A stretch of 64,000 nucleotides of DNA. It comes from JBBSAT01 sp046351235. Its GTDB lineage: Bacteria; Myxococcota_A; Polyangia; Polyangiales; Sandaracinaceae. Shown piece after piece: positions 24,332 through 31,576 of the stretch. The position numbers and the translations under genes are program-made. How positions within the stretch are numbered: the stretch's first letter is position 1; each line of letters starts with the position of its first letter. Under the pieces are notes generated by a model. That model did not search any database, was not told the DNA's origin, and saw nothing but the letters and a program-made list of their open reading frames with translations. The stretch spans positions 1-64,000 of the forward strand of contig JAXLYV010000011.1 of the NCBI GenBank assembly GCA_046351235.1. The letters are read 5' to 3'.

Positions 24332-24991
24332 ATGTCCGAGGCGATCGCCGTTCTGCTCGTGCTCGGCGTCGCGATCGGCGGCTGCCACCTCGCGCACGAG
24401 CGCGAGGTGGCGCGGCGGGCGGATGCGGCCGTGCTCGGGCCCGATGCGACGGCGCTCGACGCCGGCGGGCGCTGCACCTTCGGATTCGTGCGCGGCGGCA
24501 CGCCCATCCATTGCGAGATCGATCTGGGCTCGGACGAGGCGTGCGCCGAGACGGCGATGTGCGTGTGCGACACCGAGCCGGGCGTCGACACGCTCAGCGA
24601 GCGCCTCGCCTGCGCGAGCCCCGAGCTCGTCGCGCGCGGCGCCCTCACGTTCGCCGACTACTGCCCGGCCGCGCCGCCCGCCAGCCATTCGATGACCGAG
24701 GTCCTCGAGGATTACTTCGGCCGCGCGAGCACCTCGACCGACCTCGTGATCTCGCCGGCCTGCGACGCGCTGCCCGCGCTGATCGGAGTGCGCCCCTACG
24801 TCGACTGTGGCGCGATCGCCTCCGAGCTCTGCCGATGCGTGACCGACTGCGATCTCGACGGCACGCTCGGCCGGAGCTGCCTCGACATGCCGGCCGAGCA
24901 CGTGGCCTGCATCACGCGTCGCATGTGGACGAGCCCCGACCTCTGCGCGTTCCTCACGGCGCTCCCGACCCTCGCGACGCGCTGCGAATAG
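24332..24991 (+). CDS. Cys-rich lipoprotein, 219 aa
   Basis: Lipobox IGGC at Cys18 after a short hydrophobic signal (MSEAIAVLLVLGVAIGGC). The mature part holds 16 Cys, many in pairs such as CVCDTEPG, CRCVTDCDLDGTLGRSC, suggesting a disulfide-stabilised envelope protein. No family was recognised. It begins 50 nt after the beta-rich protein and could be a third member of that transcript; it converges with the kinase gene, leaving only 10 bp between stop codons. Confidence 0.8.
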   Translation: MSEAIAVLLVLGVAIGGCHLAHEREVARRADAAVLGPDATALDAGGRCTFGFVRGGTPIHCEIDLGSDEACAETAMCVCDTEPGVDTLSERLACASPELVARGALTFADYCPAAPPASHSMTEVLEDYFGRASTSTDLVISPACDALPALIGVRPYVDCGAIASELCRCVTDCDLDGTLGRSCLDMPAEHVACITRRMWTSPDLCAFLTALPTLATRCE

Positions 24992-25001
24992 GGCCTGCGC
25001 G

Positions 25002-26372
25002 TCAGGCGCGGGAGAGCGTGACCTCGAGGGAGCCGCCCTCGCCCCGCGCGAAGCCCATCTGCAAGGCGTGGAGCGCCGCGACCTTGCGCACGATCGAGAG
25101 CCCGAGGCCGCGGCCGCGTGTGCGCGCGACATCGGCGGGCACCGTGCCGGCGCGCAGCGCGGCGAGCGCCTCGTCGTCGATGGCGGTGCCGTCGCTCTTC
25201 ACCGTGATGCGGAGCGGCGCGCCTGCCACGATCACCGCGACGTGGCCGATCTCGCTCGACGCCGCGCGATGACGGATCGCGTTGTGGACGAGGTTCGCGA
25301 GCGCGCGCTCGAGGAGCAGCTCGTCGCCGTCGATCGTGATCGGCGCGTCCGGCAGCGCGGCCGCGAGCTCGACACGACGATGGCGCGCGATGGGCGCGAG
25401 CCGGTCGAGCACGCGCTGCACGAGCGGCCCGAGATCCACGCTGCGCTTCTCGACCGGCGCGCCGCCCTCGAGCCGCGCCGCCGCCGCGAGGTTCGCCGAG
25501 AGCTGCGCGAGGTAGTTCGCCGATGCTGCGGCGCCGCGCACGTCGGCCGCGTCGGCCGGAGCGCCGCGCTCCGCGCTCTCTCCGAGAGCCGCGAGGTGCC
25601 CCTGGATCACGGTGAGCGGGAGCGCGAGATCGTGCGTGGTCCCGTCGACGTACTCGCGCAGGGCGCGATCGCGCGTCTCGAGCTCGGTCACGTGCGCCCG
25701 ATCGCGCGCGGCCGCCCCGGCCAGCGCCACCGCCAGCACACCGATCTCGTCCTCGCCGCGCGTGCCCTCCGGCACCTCGAGCGCGCCCGCCTTGCTGCTC
25801 GCGCGGACCGCGCGCGAGAGCTGCCCGAGACGCCGCAGCGGGGGCCCGAGCGCGAGCGTGGCCGCCGCGAGCGCGAGCACGAGGACCGCGAGCGCGAGCG
25901 CGAGATCGCGCGGAATCCCCTCGAGCGCGGCGGCGCGCGGCGCCCGCACCAGCAAGACCGCGCAGGGCCCTTCGTCCCAGGGCATGCGCAGCGCGATGCG
26001 CGGCGCCACGCGCGGCCCGTCCGGATCGAGCACCGCGGTCTCGCCGGCCTCGAACGCCTCCGCGATCGCCTCCGAGAGGATCGGCGCTGCGGGATCGGCG
26101 GAGCGCAGCGACGCGTCGTAGCGCGCGACGAGCTGGAGCCCGGCGCGCATGCGACGGCCGCGACGACGCGGAAGCGTGAGCTCGGCGTGCGCTTCGCAGC
26201 GCTCGCGGCCGCCGTTCTCCATGCGCGCGACGATGCTCTCGTAGACCGTCTCGATCTGCGCTTCGCGGCGCACGCGGTACGAGAAGAACGAGAACGCGAG
26301 CGTCGTCGGCAAGACGAGCGCGATCACGGCGATCGCCACGCGCCAGCGCAGGCTCGTGAAGCGCGCGCTCAC
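25002..26372 (-). CDS. Sensor histidine kinase (CpxA/PhoQ class), 456 aa
   Basis: Membrane kinase with an N-terminal transmembrane helix (VAIAVIALVLPTTLAFSFFSY), a ~130-residue periplasmic sensor, a second helix (LALALAVLVLALAAATLAL), HAMP-like segment, and H-box TTHDLALPLTVIQGHL with phosphoacceptor His247 (HDL rather than the usual HEL). N-box LANLVHNAIRH and G-box GRGLGLSIVRKV are normal, but the first ATP-lid motif reads VKSDGTAIDD instead of VxDxGxGI. GTG start at 26372 overlaps the response regulator stop (GTGA). The linked envelope genes suggest it senses envelope or metal stress. Confidence 0.9.
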   Translation of the reverse strand: MSARFTSLRWRVAIAVIALVLPTTLAFSFFSYRVRREAQIETVYESIVARMENGGRERCEAHAELTLPRRRGRRMRAGLQLVARYDASLRSADPAAPILSEAIAEAFEAGETAVLDPDGPRVAPRIALRMPWDEGPCAVLLVRAPRAAALEGIPRDLALALAVLVLALAAATLALGPPLRRLGQLSRAVRASSKAGALEVPEGTRGEDEIGVLAVALAGAAARDRAHVTELETRDRALREYVDGTTHDLALPLTVIQGHLAALGESAERGAPADAADVRGAAASANYLAQLSANLAAAARLEGGAPVEKRSVDLGPLVQRVLDRLAPIARHRRVELAAALPDAPITIDGDELLLERALANLVHNAIRHRAASSEIGHVAVIVAGAPLRITVKSDGTAIDDEALAALRAGTVPADVARTRGRGLGLSIVRKVAALHALQMGFARGEGGSLEVTLSRA

Positions 26373-27046
26373 GCGTCGGTCTCGAGCCGGTAGCCGATGC
26401 CCCATACGGTCGCGATGCGCTTGCCTTCGGCGCCGAGCTTCTTGCGTAGGCGCGAGACGTGGACGTCGAGGCCGCGCGCCTCGCCGTCGCCTTCGGTGTC
26501 GAGCGCTTCTTCGGCGATCGTGGCCCGCTCCACCGGGCGGCCGGCGCGGCGGGCGAGGGAGAAGACGATCGCCAGCTCGGCGCGGCTCAGCTCCACCGCC
26601 ACTCCGTCGAGCAGCACACGATGCTCGCCCTCGCGGATCTCGAGCGCGCCCGCGCGCACGGACTTTCCGCCGCCGTCCTTCTTCAGCTCGGGCCGGCGCA
26701 GGCGCGCCTTGATGCGCGCGAGCAGCTCCTCGGGCCAGAAAGGCTTGGTGACGTAGTCGTCGGCGCCGAGGCCGAGCGCGCGCACCTTGTCGGCCGTGTG
26801 ATCGCGCGCGGTGACCACGAGCACCGGCACTTCGCTCTGGCTGCGGAAGATCTTGAGCAGGTCGAGGCCGTAGGTTCCCGGGAGCATGAGGTCGAGGATC
26901 ACGAGATCGACGTCGTCGAGGCGCGCACGCCGCGCTTCGTCGCCGTCCGTGAGCCAGCGGACCTCGAAGCCTGCCTTGCCGAGGTCGCGGCGAAGCTGAG
27001 CTCCGAGGTCGGGATCGTCCTCGACGACGAGGATGCGCTGGCTCAT
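26369..27046 (-). CDS. OmpR/PhoB-family response regulator, 225 aa
   Basis: Receiver domain with acidic pocket E9-D10-D11, phosphoacceptor Asp52 (LVILDLMLPG), and conserved Lys in YVTKPF. The C-terminal winged helix (residues ~130-222) ends RGLDVHVSRLRKKLGAEGKRIATVWGIGYRL, typical of OmpR/PhoB. It starts 19 nt after the Pro/Val-rich gene and overlaps the kinase gene, so P-rich protein, regulator and kinase form one transcript. The direct-repeat element upstream of the operon and of the Spy-like gene is a candidate binding site. Confidence 0.95.
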   Translation of the reverse strand: MSQRILVVEDDPDLGAQLRRDLGKAGFEVRWLTDGDEARRARLDDVDLVILDLMLPGTYGLDLLKIFRSQSEVPVLVVTARDHTADKVRALGLGADDYVTKPFWPEELLARIKARLRRPELKKDGGGKSVRAGALEIREGEHRVLLDGVAVELSRAELAIVFSLARRAGRPVERATIAEEALDTEGDGEARGLDVHVSRLRKKLGAEGKRIATVWGIGYRLETDA

Positions 27047-27065
27047 CGACGCCGATCCTCTCCGA

Positions 27066-27410
27066 TCAGTGGCGCCGCATCTCGCGGCGGATCTCGCGGT
27101 GCTCGAGGCGCGCCTCACGGCGCACGTGACGGTGCTCGATGCGGGCCTCGCGCAGATCCACGCGCGGGGCGACGACCACCGGCGCAGGAGCGACGACCAC
27201 CGGCACCGGGCGGACGACGGGCGGGCGCGCCACGATGCGGGGAGCGCGCGCGGCCGGCGGCACGTGCACGACGACGGGTGCGGGCGCGGGCGTGACGACC
27301 ACGACGGGAGCGCGACGGTGGTGACCCCGATCCTGCGCCGCGGCGGCCCCGGCGCCACCGAGGACGAAGGCCGAAGCGAGCGCGAGCGAGACGAGGGTCG
27401 AGATCTTCAT
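27066..27410 (-). CDS. Small secreted Pro/Val-rich, His/Arg-tailed protein, 114 aa
   Basis: Signal peptide MKISTLVSLALASAFVLGGAGAAAAQ. The mature protein has a Pro/Val/Ala-rich middle (VVVVTPAPAPVVVHVPP..., RPPVVRPVPVVVAPAP) and a basic tail with repeated R/H/E (RIEHRHVRREARLEHREIRREMRRH). No family was recognised; the His-rich ends could bind metal. First gene of the P-rich/response regulator/kinase operon and preceded by the same leader element as the Spy-like gene, which suggests it is both regulated by and linked to the two-component system. Confidence 0.8.
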   Translation of the reverse strand: MKISTLVSLALASAFVLGGAGAAAAQDRGHHRRAPVVVVTPAPAPVVVHVPPAARAPRIVARPPVVRPVPVVVAPAPVVVAPRVDLREARIEHRHVRREARLEHREIRREMRRH

Positions 27411-27424
27411 GGGGCGTTCTCCTC

Positions 27425-27471
27425 GAGCCGGTCCATCCGGCTCACGAAGAGAGATACGCAGCATACCTTGC
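27425..27471 (-). promoter_or_regulatory. Shared promoter/leader element, copy 1 (before P-rich/RR/HK operon)
   Basis: Reading on the minus strand: GCAAGGTATGCTGCGTAT (two GTAT-type half-sites 9 bp apart), then TCTTCGTG, then a hairpin GAGCCGG-ATGGA-CCGGCTC, ending 14 nt before the ATG and just upstream of the GAGGAGA Shine-Dalgarno. The same series occurs before the Spy-like gene at 28064-28110. It is a candidate response-regulator operator combined with a 5'-leader hairpin. Confidence 0.7.
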
Positions 27472-27480
27472 GAGATTCTT

Positions 27481-27540
27481 TCCGAAGGGCGCGGCCCTCG
27501 GAAACGCGAGGAGCCCGCCTCGCGGTGGCGAAGCGGGCTC
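27481..27540 (-). terminator. Two hairpins downstream of the Spy-like gene
   Basis: A 13-bp stem with one mismatch (arms from 27511 and to 27540, outer arm GAGCCCGC / GCGGGCTC, loop GGTG) is preceded by a second imperfect stem at 27481-27502 (TCCGA...GGGC / GCCCTCGGA). They sit 28 bp beyond the Spy-like stop codon and before the promoter of the next operon, the expected place for a terminator. No long T-run is present. Confidence 0.6.
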
Positions 27541-27567
27541 TGGGCGGGGACACGACGAACGGCGTCG

Positions 27568-28047
27568 TCAGATGCCGCGCGGATCGGCGCCCGAGCTCGC
27601 CGGGCCACCGCGACGACCGTGGCCGTGGCCGTGACGTGCCTCGAAGCGGGCCCGACGCTGCTCGCGCATCTGGGTGAACTGGGCACGTTGCGTGTCGGTC
27701 AGGATCGCGTCGATGCGCGTGCGGGTCTGCTCCATCAGCGCGCGAAACGCCTCGCGGCGCGCGGGGCCGGTGGTCGTGGTGCTGGTGCGGAGGCTCTCGG
27801 CCTGGGTGCGCGACGCGGTGAGGATCTCGCGCAGCTCTGTGACCTGGTGCGCGTCGAGCGAGAGATGCTCCGTCATGCGCGCGATGCGGCGCTCCATCGC
27901 CTCGGGCGAGAGCATGCGCTCGGCGAAGTGGCCGCGGCCGTGGCGGCACTCGGCGGCCGGCGCGTCGGGCGCCGTGGTCTGCGCGAAGGCCGGCGCCGCG
28001 AGCGAGAGCGTGAGGGCCGTCAGCAGCGAGGCGAGGGGCTTGTTCAT
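27568..28047 (-). CDS. Spy/CpxP-like periplasmic protein, 159 aa
   Basis: Signal peptide MNKPLASLLTALTLSLAAPAFAQ. The mature all-helical protein carries HLSLDAHQVTELREILTASRTQ and AILTDTQRAQFTQMREQRRARFEAR, two LTxxQ-type motifs characteristic of Spy/CpxP/ZraP chaperone-inhibitor proteins. His-rich segments at both ends (ECRHGRGHF; RHGHGHGRRG) suggest metal sensing, as in ZraP/CnrX-type relatives. Lies upstream of a two-component operon that has the same leader, consistent with a Cpx-like feedback role. Confidence 0.85.
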   Translation of the reverse strand: MNKPLASLLTALTLSLAAPAFAQTTAPDAPAAECRHGRGHFAERMLSPEAMERRIARMTEHLSLDAHQVTELREILTASRTQAESLRTSTTTTGPARREAFRALMEQTRTRIDAILTDTQRAQFTQMREQRRARFEARHGHGHGRRGGPASSGADPRGI

Positions 28048-28063
28048 GGCGTCTTCTTCTCCT

Positions 28064-28110
28064 GGGCCGGTCCATCCGGCGCACGAAGATGGGTACGCGC
28101 GATACCTTGC
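28064..28110 (-). promoter_or_regulatory. Shared promoter/leader element, copy 2 (before Spy-like gene)
   Basis: Minus-strand order: GCAAGGTATCGCGCGTACC, ATCTTCGTG, then hairpin GCCGG-ATGGA-CCGGC ending 18 nt before the ATG and followed by AGGAGAAG. The arm and loop bases are the same as in copy 1 at 27425-27471, while the flanking bases differ, so the conservation looks selected rather than a recent duplication. Confidence 0.7.
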
Positions 28111-28141
28111 GGCTTTCTGACGACCCGAGAGACGGAGTCGA

Positions 28142-28840
28142 TCAGCCGAAGTACTTCGCCATCGGGACGAAGTAGAATTCGCGCCAGCCGGTCGTGTACT
28201 TCTCGGCGCCCCCGGGCGGCAGGTCGGTGTGCACGAGCTCGAGGCGCGTGCCGCCGCCGTCGGGCGAGAAGCGGACCTCGAGCAACGAGTCGGGATCGGC
28301 CTCGTCGAACTCGGTCGTGCGCCACGACATCACGAGGCGCTTGCCCGGCTCGAGCGTCACGAAGCGCCCCTCGATGTAGCCACTCCACGCGCTGTGCTTG
28401 CCACCCTCGCGCGCGTCGATCGTCGCCTCGCCCCCCGTCAGCTCGGAGTGCTCGCCACTGTCGATCCACGCCGCGTACACCCGCTCGGGCGAGGCGAGCA
28501 CGCTCGTCTCGAGACGCAGCGACTCGCGCGGAGCGAGGAGGGGAGCGGGAGGCTTCTTCTTCGCAGCAGCTTTCTTCGTCGCCGCCGTCCGTCGCTTCGC
28601 GGCCACGCGCGTCTTCGCGCTCGACGCACGCGCGGCGGACGTTCCGCGCGTGCTCCTCGCCTTCTTCGGTGCCGGGCGGGCTTTCTTCGTCGCGGCCTTC
28701 TTCGCCGGCGCGTTCTTCGCCGCGCTGGCAACCGCCCGACGCGGCGGCGCCGCCTTCTTCTTCGCGCCCGCCTTCTTCTTCGCGCCCGCCTTCTTCTTCG
28801 CGCCCGCCTTCTTCTTCGGAGACTGCTTCTTCGTGGCCAC
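28142..28840 (-). CDS. Histone H1-like tail fused to SRPBCC (AHSA1) domain, 232 aa
   Basis: GTG start at 28840 has GGAGG upstream. Residues ~1-95 are Lys/Ala/Pro-rich with four KKKAGA-type units, as in eukaryotic-like histone H1 tails and bacterial Hc1-type nucleoid proteins. Residues ~100-232 form an SRPBCC/AHSA1 fold: RLETSVLASPERVYAAWIDSGEHSELTGGEATIDAREGGKHSAW...LVHTDLP...GWREFYF. The tail should bind nucleic acid; the cavity domain normally binds a hydrophobic ligand or Hsp90-like partner. The combination would tether a ligand-binding domain to DNA. Confidence 0.85.
   Translation of the reverse strand: MATKKQSPKKKAGAKKKAGAKKKAGAKKKAAPPRRAVASAAKNAPAKKAATKKARPAPKKARSTRGTSAARASSAKTRVAAKRRTAATKKAAAKKKPPAPLLAPRESLRLETSVLASPERVYAAWIDSGEHSELTGGEATIDAREGGKHSAWSGYIEGRFVTLEPGKRLVMSWRTTEFDEADPDSLLEVRFSPDGGGTRLELVHTDLPPGGAEKYTTGWREFYFVPMAKYFG
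28753..28818. repeat. 18-bp tandem repeat encoding KKKAGA units
   Basis: About 3.5 near-identical copies of an 18-bp unit (TTCTTCTTCGCGCCCGCC on the plus strand) encode the Lys-rich repeats of the histone-like tail. Length variation between strains would be expected. Confidence 0.85.
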
Positions 28841-28950
28841 GCTCGCCTCCCGCGCGCGAATCATCGCCGCCTCCGGCGCGCGCGACAAGCGCCGGCCGTG
28901 CGTGAGCCGAATCGCGCGGTGCGTGCGGTCGAATCGCTGGCCGGCCGGCG

Positions 28951-29397
28951 TCAGCCGTGCCCGCGCGCGCCCATCACCATCGCGAGGAAGAAGCCCGCGA
29001 TGAACGCCAGCACGATGAGCGCGATCGCGAGGATCAGCACCCACTTCTGGAGGTTGTAGAGCCGCCGCAGCTCCCCGAGCGCCGTCATCATGTTCCCGAT
29101 GTCGTTGCCCTGGGTGTCGACCACGAGCTGGAACGAGCGCGCCGCGCTGCGCGTCCAGACGCCGATGATGAACATCAGCGTGCCCTGCACGAGCTGACTG
29201 AGACCGGCCGGGTTGCCCAGGAAGAGGATCGCGAGGCCGACGACCCACACGACGAGAGCGAACACCACGGAGGCCGTGCCGACGAAGCGCATCGCCCCGG
29301 CGAGCTCCCCGATCACGAGGTTCTGGCCCGAGTCGAACTCGTACTCGCGGGACGGGCTGGTGAAGGGCGTGCTGGCAGCGGGCTGGTCGTTCGTCAT
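28951..29397 (-). CDS. Membrane protein of unknown function, 148 aa
   Basis: Hydrophilic N-terminus, then three or four transmembrane helices (residues ~41-65 VGTASVVFALVVWVVGLAILFLG; ~70-85; ~118-142 WVLILAIALIVLAFIAGFFLAMVMG) with a polar helical loop between (RSFQLVVDTQGNDIGNMMTALGELRRLYNLQ). Start ATG 29397. No family was recognised with confidence. It is divergent from plsC. Confidence 0.75.
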   Translation of the reverse strand: MTNDQPAASTPFTSPSREYEFDSGQNLVIGELAGAMRFVGTASVVFALVVWVVGLAILFLGNPAGLSQLVQGTLMFIIGVWTRSAARSFQLVVDTQGNDIGNMMTALGELRRLYNLQKWVLILAIALIVLAFIAGFFLAMVMGARGHG

Positions 29398-29578
29398 GCG
29401 CGGGCTCCTCGTCGTCGGGTTGGCGCGAGAGTCGCAAGCGCGGCGCGCGTTGCCAAGGGCCGGCCCCATGGGGGCTCGTGCTGCGTGGTGGGCCGCCACG
29501 CCGCGCCCGCACGCAGGAGAATCGCCGGGCGAAAGAGGGTTGAATCGCTCCACCGGTCGCGCGAGAGTCGCGCGCACG

Positions 29579-30379
29579 ATGAGCGCCGACGCGCGACCGC
29601 CCGAGACGCGAGGTCTCGCCGCCGCCTTCCGCCGTACCTGGCGCCTGATCGCGATGATGCTGTGGACGCCGATGACGGTCGGCTGGGAGGCTGTCCGCGC
29701 GATCTTCTGGCGCGGCGATCGCCGCGTGATCATCGATCGCGCCAAGCACGCGTGGGCGATCCTCGCGCGCCGCATCCTCGGCATCCAGCCGCGCTTCGTG
29801 CGCGGGGCTCTGCCACCTCGCCACGCGACGCGCGCGCGGCTCGTGGTCGCCAATCACCGCACGCCGCTCGACATCGTCACGCTGATGTGGCTCTTCGACG
29901 GCCACTTCCTCGCGAACCACAAGACGCGTGTCGCGCCCGTGGTGGGCACCGCGGCGATCCGCATGGGCACGATCTTCGTCGACCGCGAGGACCGGCGCAG
30001 CGGCGCCCAGGCGATCCGCGCGATGCGCCGCCAGCTCGACGAGAAGCAGACGATCCTCATCTTCCCCGAGGGCACGACGTACGGCGGCGACGAGGTGCGT
30101 CCCTTCAAGGGCGGCGCGTTCCTCGCCGCGAAGGGCCTCGAGGTGGACGTGGTGCCGGTGGGCCTCGCATACCTTCCGGGCACCGAGTACACGGAAGAGA
30201 GCCTCGGCTCGCACGCACGCCGCTTCCTGTCGCGGCGCCGGAACCCCGTCTGGGTCGCGATCGGCGACCCGGAGCCCTTCCCCACGCAGCGCGACGGCGC
30301 CGACGAGGTCATCCGCGCGCGCGTGCAGGCGATGGTGGACGAGGCCCGCGCCGCCGCGAAGGCCGAGGGCATCTCGTGA
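29579..30379 (+). CDS. plsC: 1-acyl-sn-glycerol-3-phosphate acyltransferase family protein, 266 aa
   Basis: Membrane-associated acyltransferase of the PlsC superfamily. Motif I is NHRTPLD (H93-x4-D98), motif II around VGTAAIRMGTIFVDR, motif III FPEGTTYGG, motif IV VVPVGLAYLPG, all in the right order. Likely acylates lysophosphatidic acid or a related lysolipid in the cytoplasmic membrane. Its stop codon overlaps the GTG of the M24-like gene (GTGA), so the two are co-translated, a pairing whose meaning is not clear. Confidence 0.9.
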   Translation: MSADARPPETRGLAAAFRRTWRLIAMMLWTPMTVGWEAVRAIFWRGDRRVIIDRAKHAWAILARRILGIQPRFVRGALPPRHATRARLVVANHRTPLDIVTLMWLFDGHFLANHKTRVAPVVGTAAIRMGTIFVDREDRRSGAQAIRAMRRQLDEKQTILIFPEGTTYGGDEVRPFKGGAFLAAKGLEVDVVPVGLAYLPGTEYTEESLGSHARRFLSRRRNPVWVAIGDPEPFPTQRDGADEVIRARVQAMVDEARAAAKAEGIS

Positions 30380-31563
30380 GCGAGGGCGAAGCCGCCGCAC
30401 TGCCGCCGCCGCTCGTCAGCGAGCGCCTCGGCGAGATCCAGCTCGCGATGCGCGAGGCCAAGCTCGAGGGCTGGCTCCTCGCCGACCACCGCGGACAGAA
30501 CGCGCTCGCGCTCCGCGCGCTCGGGCTCGGCCCGGAGACGGGCCGCGCGGCGCCGCTCCGGCGCCTCTTCTACTGGCTGCCCTCCGACGGGATGCCGGTG
30601 CTCATCGCGCACGCGCTCGAGCTCGCCGCGATGCCGGAGCTGCCTGGCGAGCAGATCGGCTACGCGAGCTGGGCCGATCTGCGGCGCGCCCTCGAGCGGA
30701 CCCTGCCCACGCGCGGCACGATCGCGATGGAGCACGCGACGATCGCCGCGTGCCCCGACGTGAGCCGCGTCGAGGCGGGCACGGTCGGCCTCGTCGAGAG
30801 CTATGGCGGGAAGGTGGTCCCCTCGATCGATCTCGCGAACGCCTACGTCGGCACGCTGCGCGAGGCGGAGCTGCTCGCGCTACGCGAGACGGTGAAGACC
30901 CTCGCCGAGGTGCGCGCGGCGCTGCCCGCGAAGCTGCGCGCCGGAGCCACGCCGCGAGACGTCGCCCGCGAGGCGCGCGCGCTCGGGGAAGAGCGAGGCC
31001 TCGTGCTCGTCGATGCGATGGTCGCGGCCGGTACGGCGACGCGGAGCTGGCCGCGCGCGCCCGATGGCACGACGATCGGCGAGCGCGAGCACGTGCTGGT
31101 GGATCTCTTCGCGCGACGCGGCCTCGGCCCCGTGGTGCATGCGGGCTTCGTGCTGACGCGCGGCGCCTCCAAGGTGGGCGAGCGCTTGCAGCGCGATGCC
31201 CGCGCGATGCGCGAGGCCGCGATCGAGCGTCTCGAGGCGCGCCTCCGCAAGCGCGAGCGCGTGCTCGGCTTCGAGGTCGACGAAGCTGCGCGCGCGGCGG
31301 CGGCGAAGCTCGATCGCACGAGCGCGATCCGTCATCGCACGGGCAGCCACGTGGGCACCGTGCCCTTCTCGGGCGAGGCCTGCACGTTCGACGCCGTCGA
31401 GCTGCCGGACACGCGCGCCGCGCTCGTCCACCACGCGTGGAGCGTGCACCCGGGCCTCTACGACGACGATCTCGGCGCGCGCGCGCAGGCGACGGTGCTC
31501 GCGACGCCGGGCGGGCTCGAGGTGCTCGACCGCAGCCCAGACGAGCCGCTCGTCTTCGGCTGA
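30376..31563 (+). CDS. M24 (aminopeptidase P fold) protein with lost metal ligands, 395 aa
   Basis: Xaa-Pro-peptidase-like protein: creatinase-type N-domain (residues ~15-150) and pita-bread C-domain. Aligning by eye to the M24 motifs: the first Asp is kept (VLVDLFARRG), the second position reads VVHAG rather than SDxTR, the His motif reads HRTGSHVG instead of HxTGHGxG, the first Glu is His (SVHPGLY vs SxEPGxY) and the last Glu is Gln (ARAQATVLAT vs xRxEDxxLVT). With most of the five ligands changed, dinuclear metal catalysis is unlikely. Coupled to plsC by overlap. Confidence 0.85.
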   Translation: MSEGEAAALPPPLVSERLGEIQLAMREAKLEGWLLADHRGQNALALRALGLGPETGRAAPLRRLFYWLPSDGMPVLIAHALELAAMPELPGEQIGYASWADLRRALERTLPTRGTIAMEHATIAACPDVSRVEAGTVGLVESYGGKVVPSIDLANAYVGTLREAELLALRETVKTLAEVRAALPAKLRAGATPRDVAREARALGEERGLVLVDAMVAAGTATRSWPRAPDGTTIGEREHVLVDLFARRGLGPVVHAGFVLTRGASKVGERLQRDARAMREAAIERLEARLRKRERVLGFEVDEAARAAAAKLDRTSAIRHRTGSHVGTVPFSGEACTFDAVELPDTRAALVHHAWSVHPGLYDDDLGARAQATVLATPGGLEVLDRSPDEPLVFG

Positions 31564-31576
31564 GCGAGCCGCGCCC

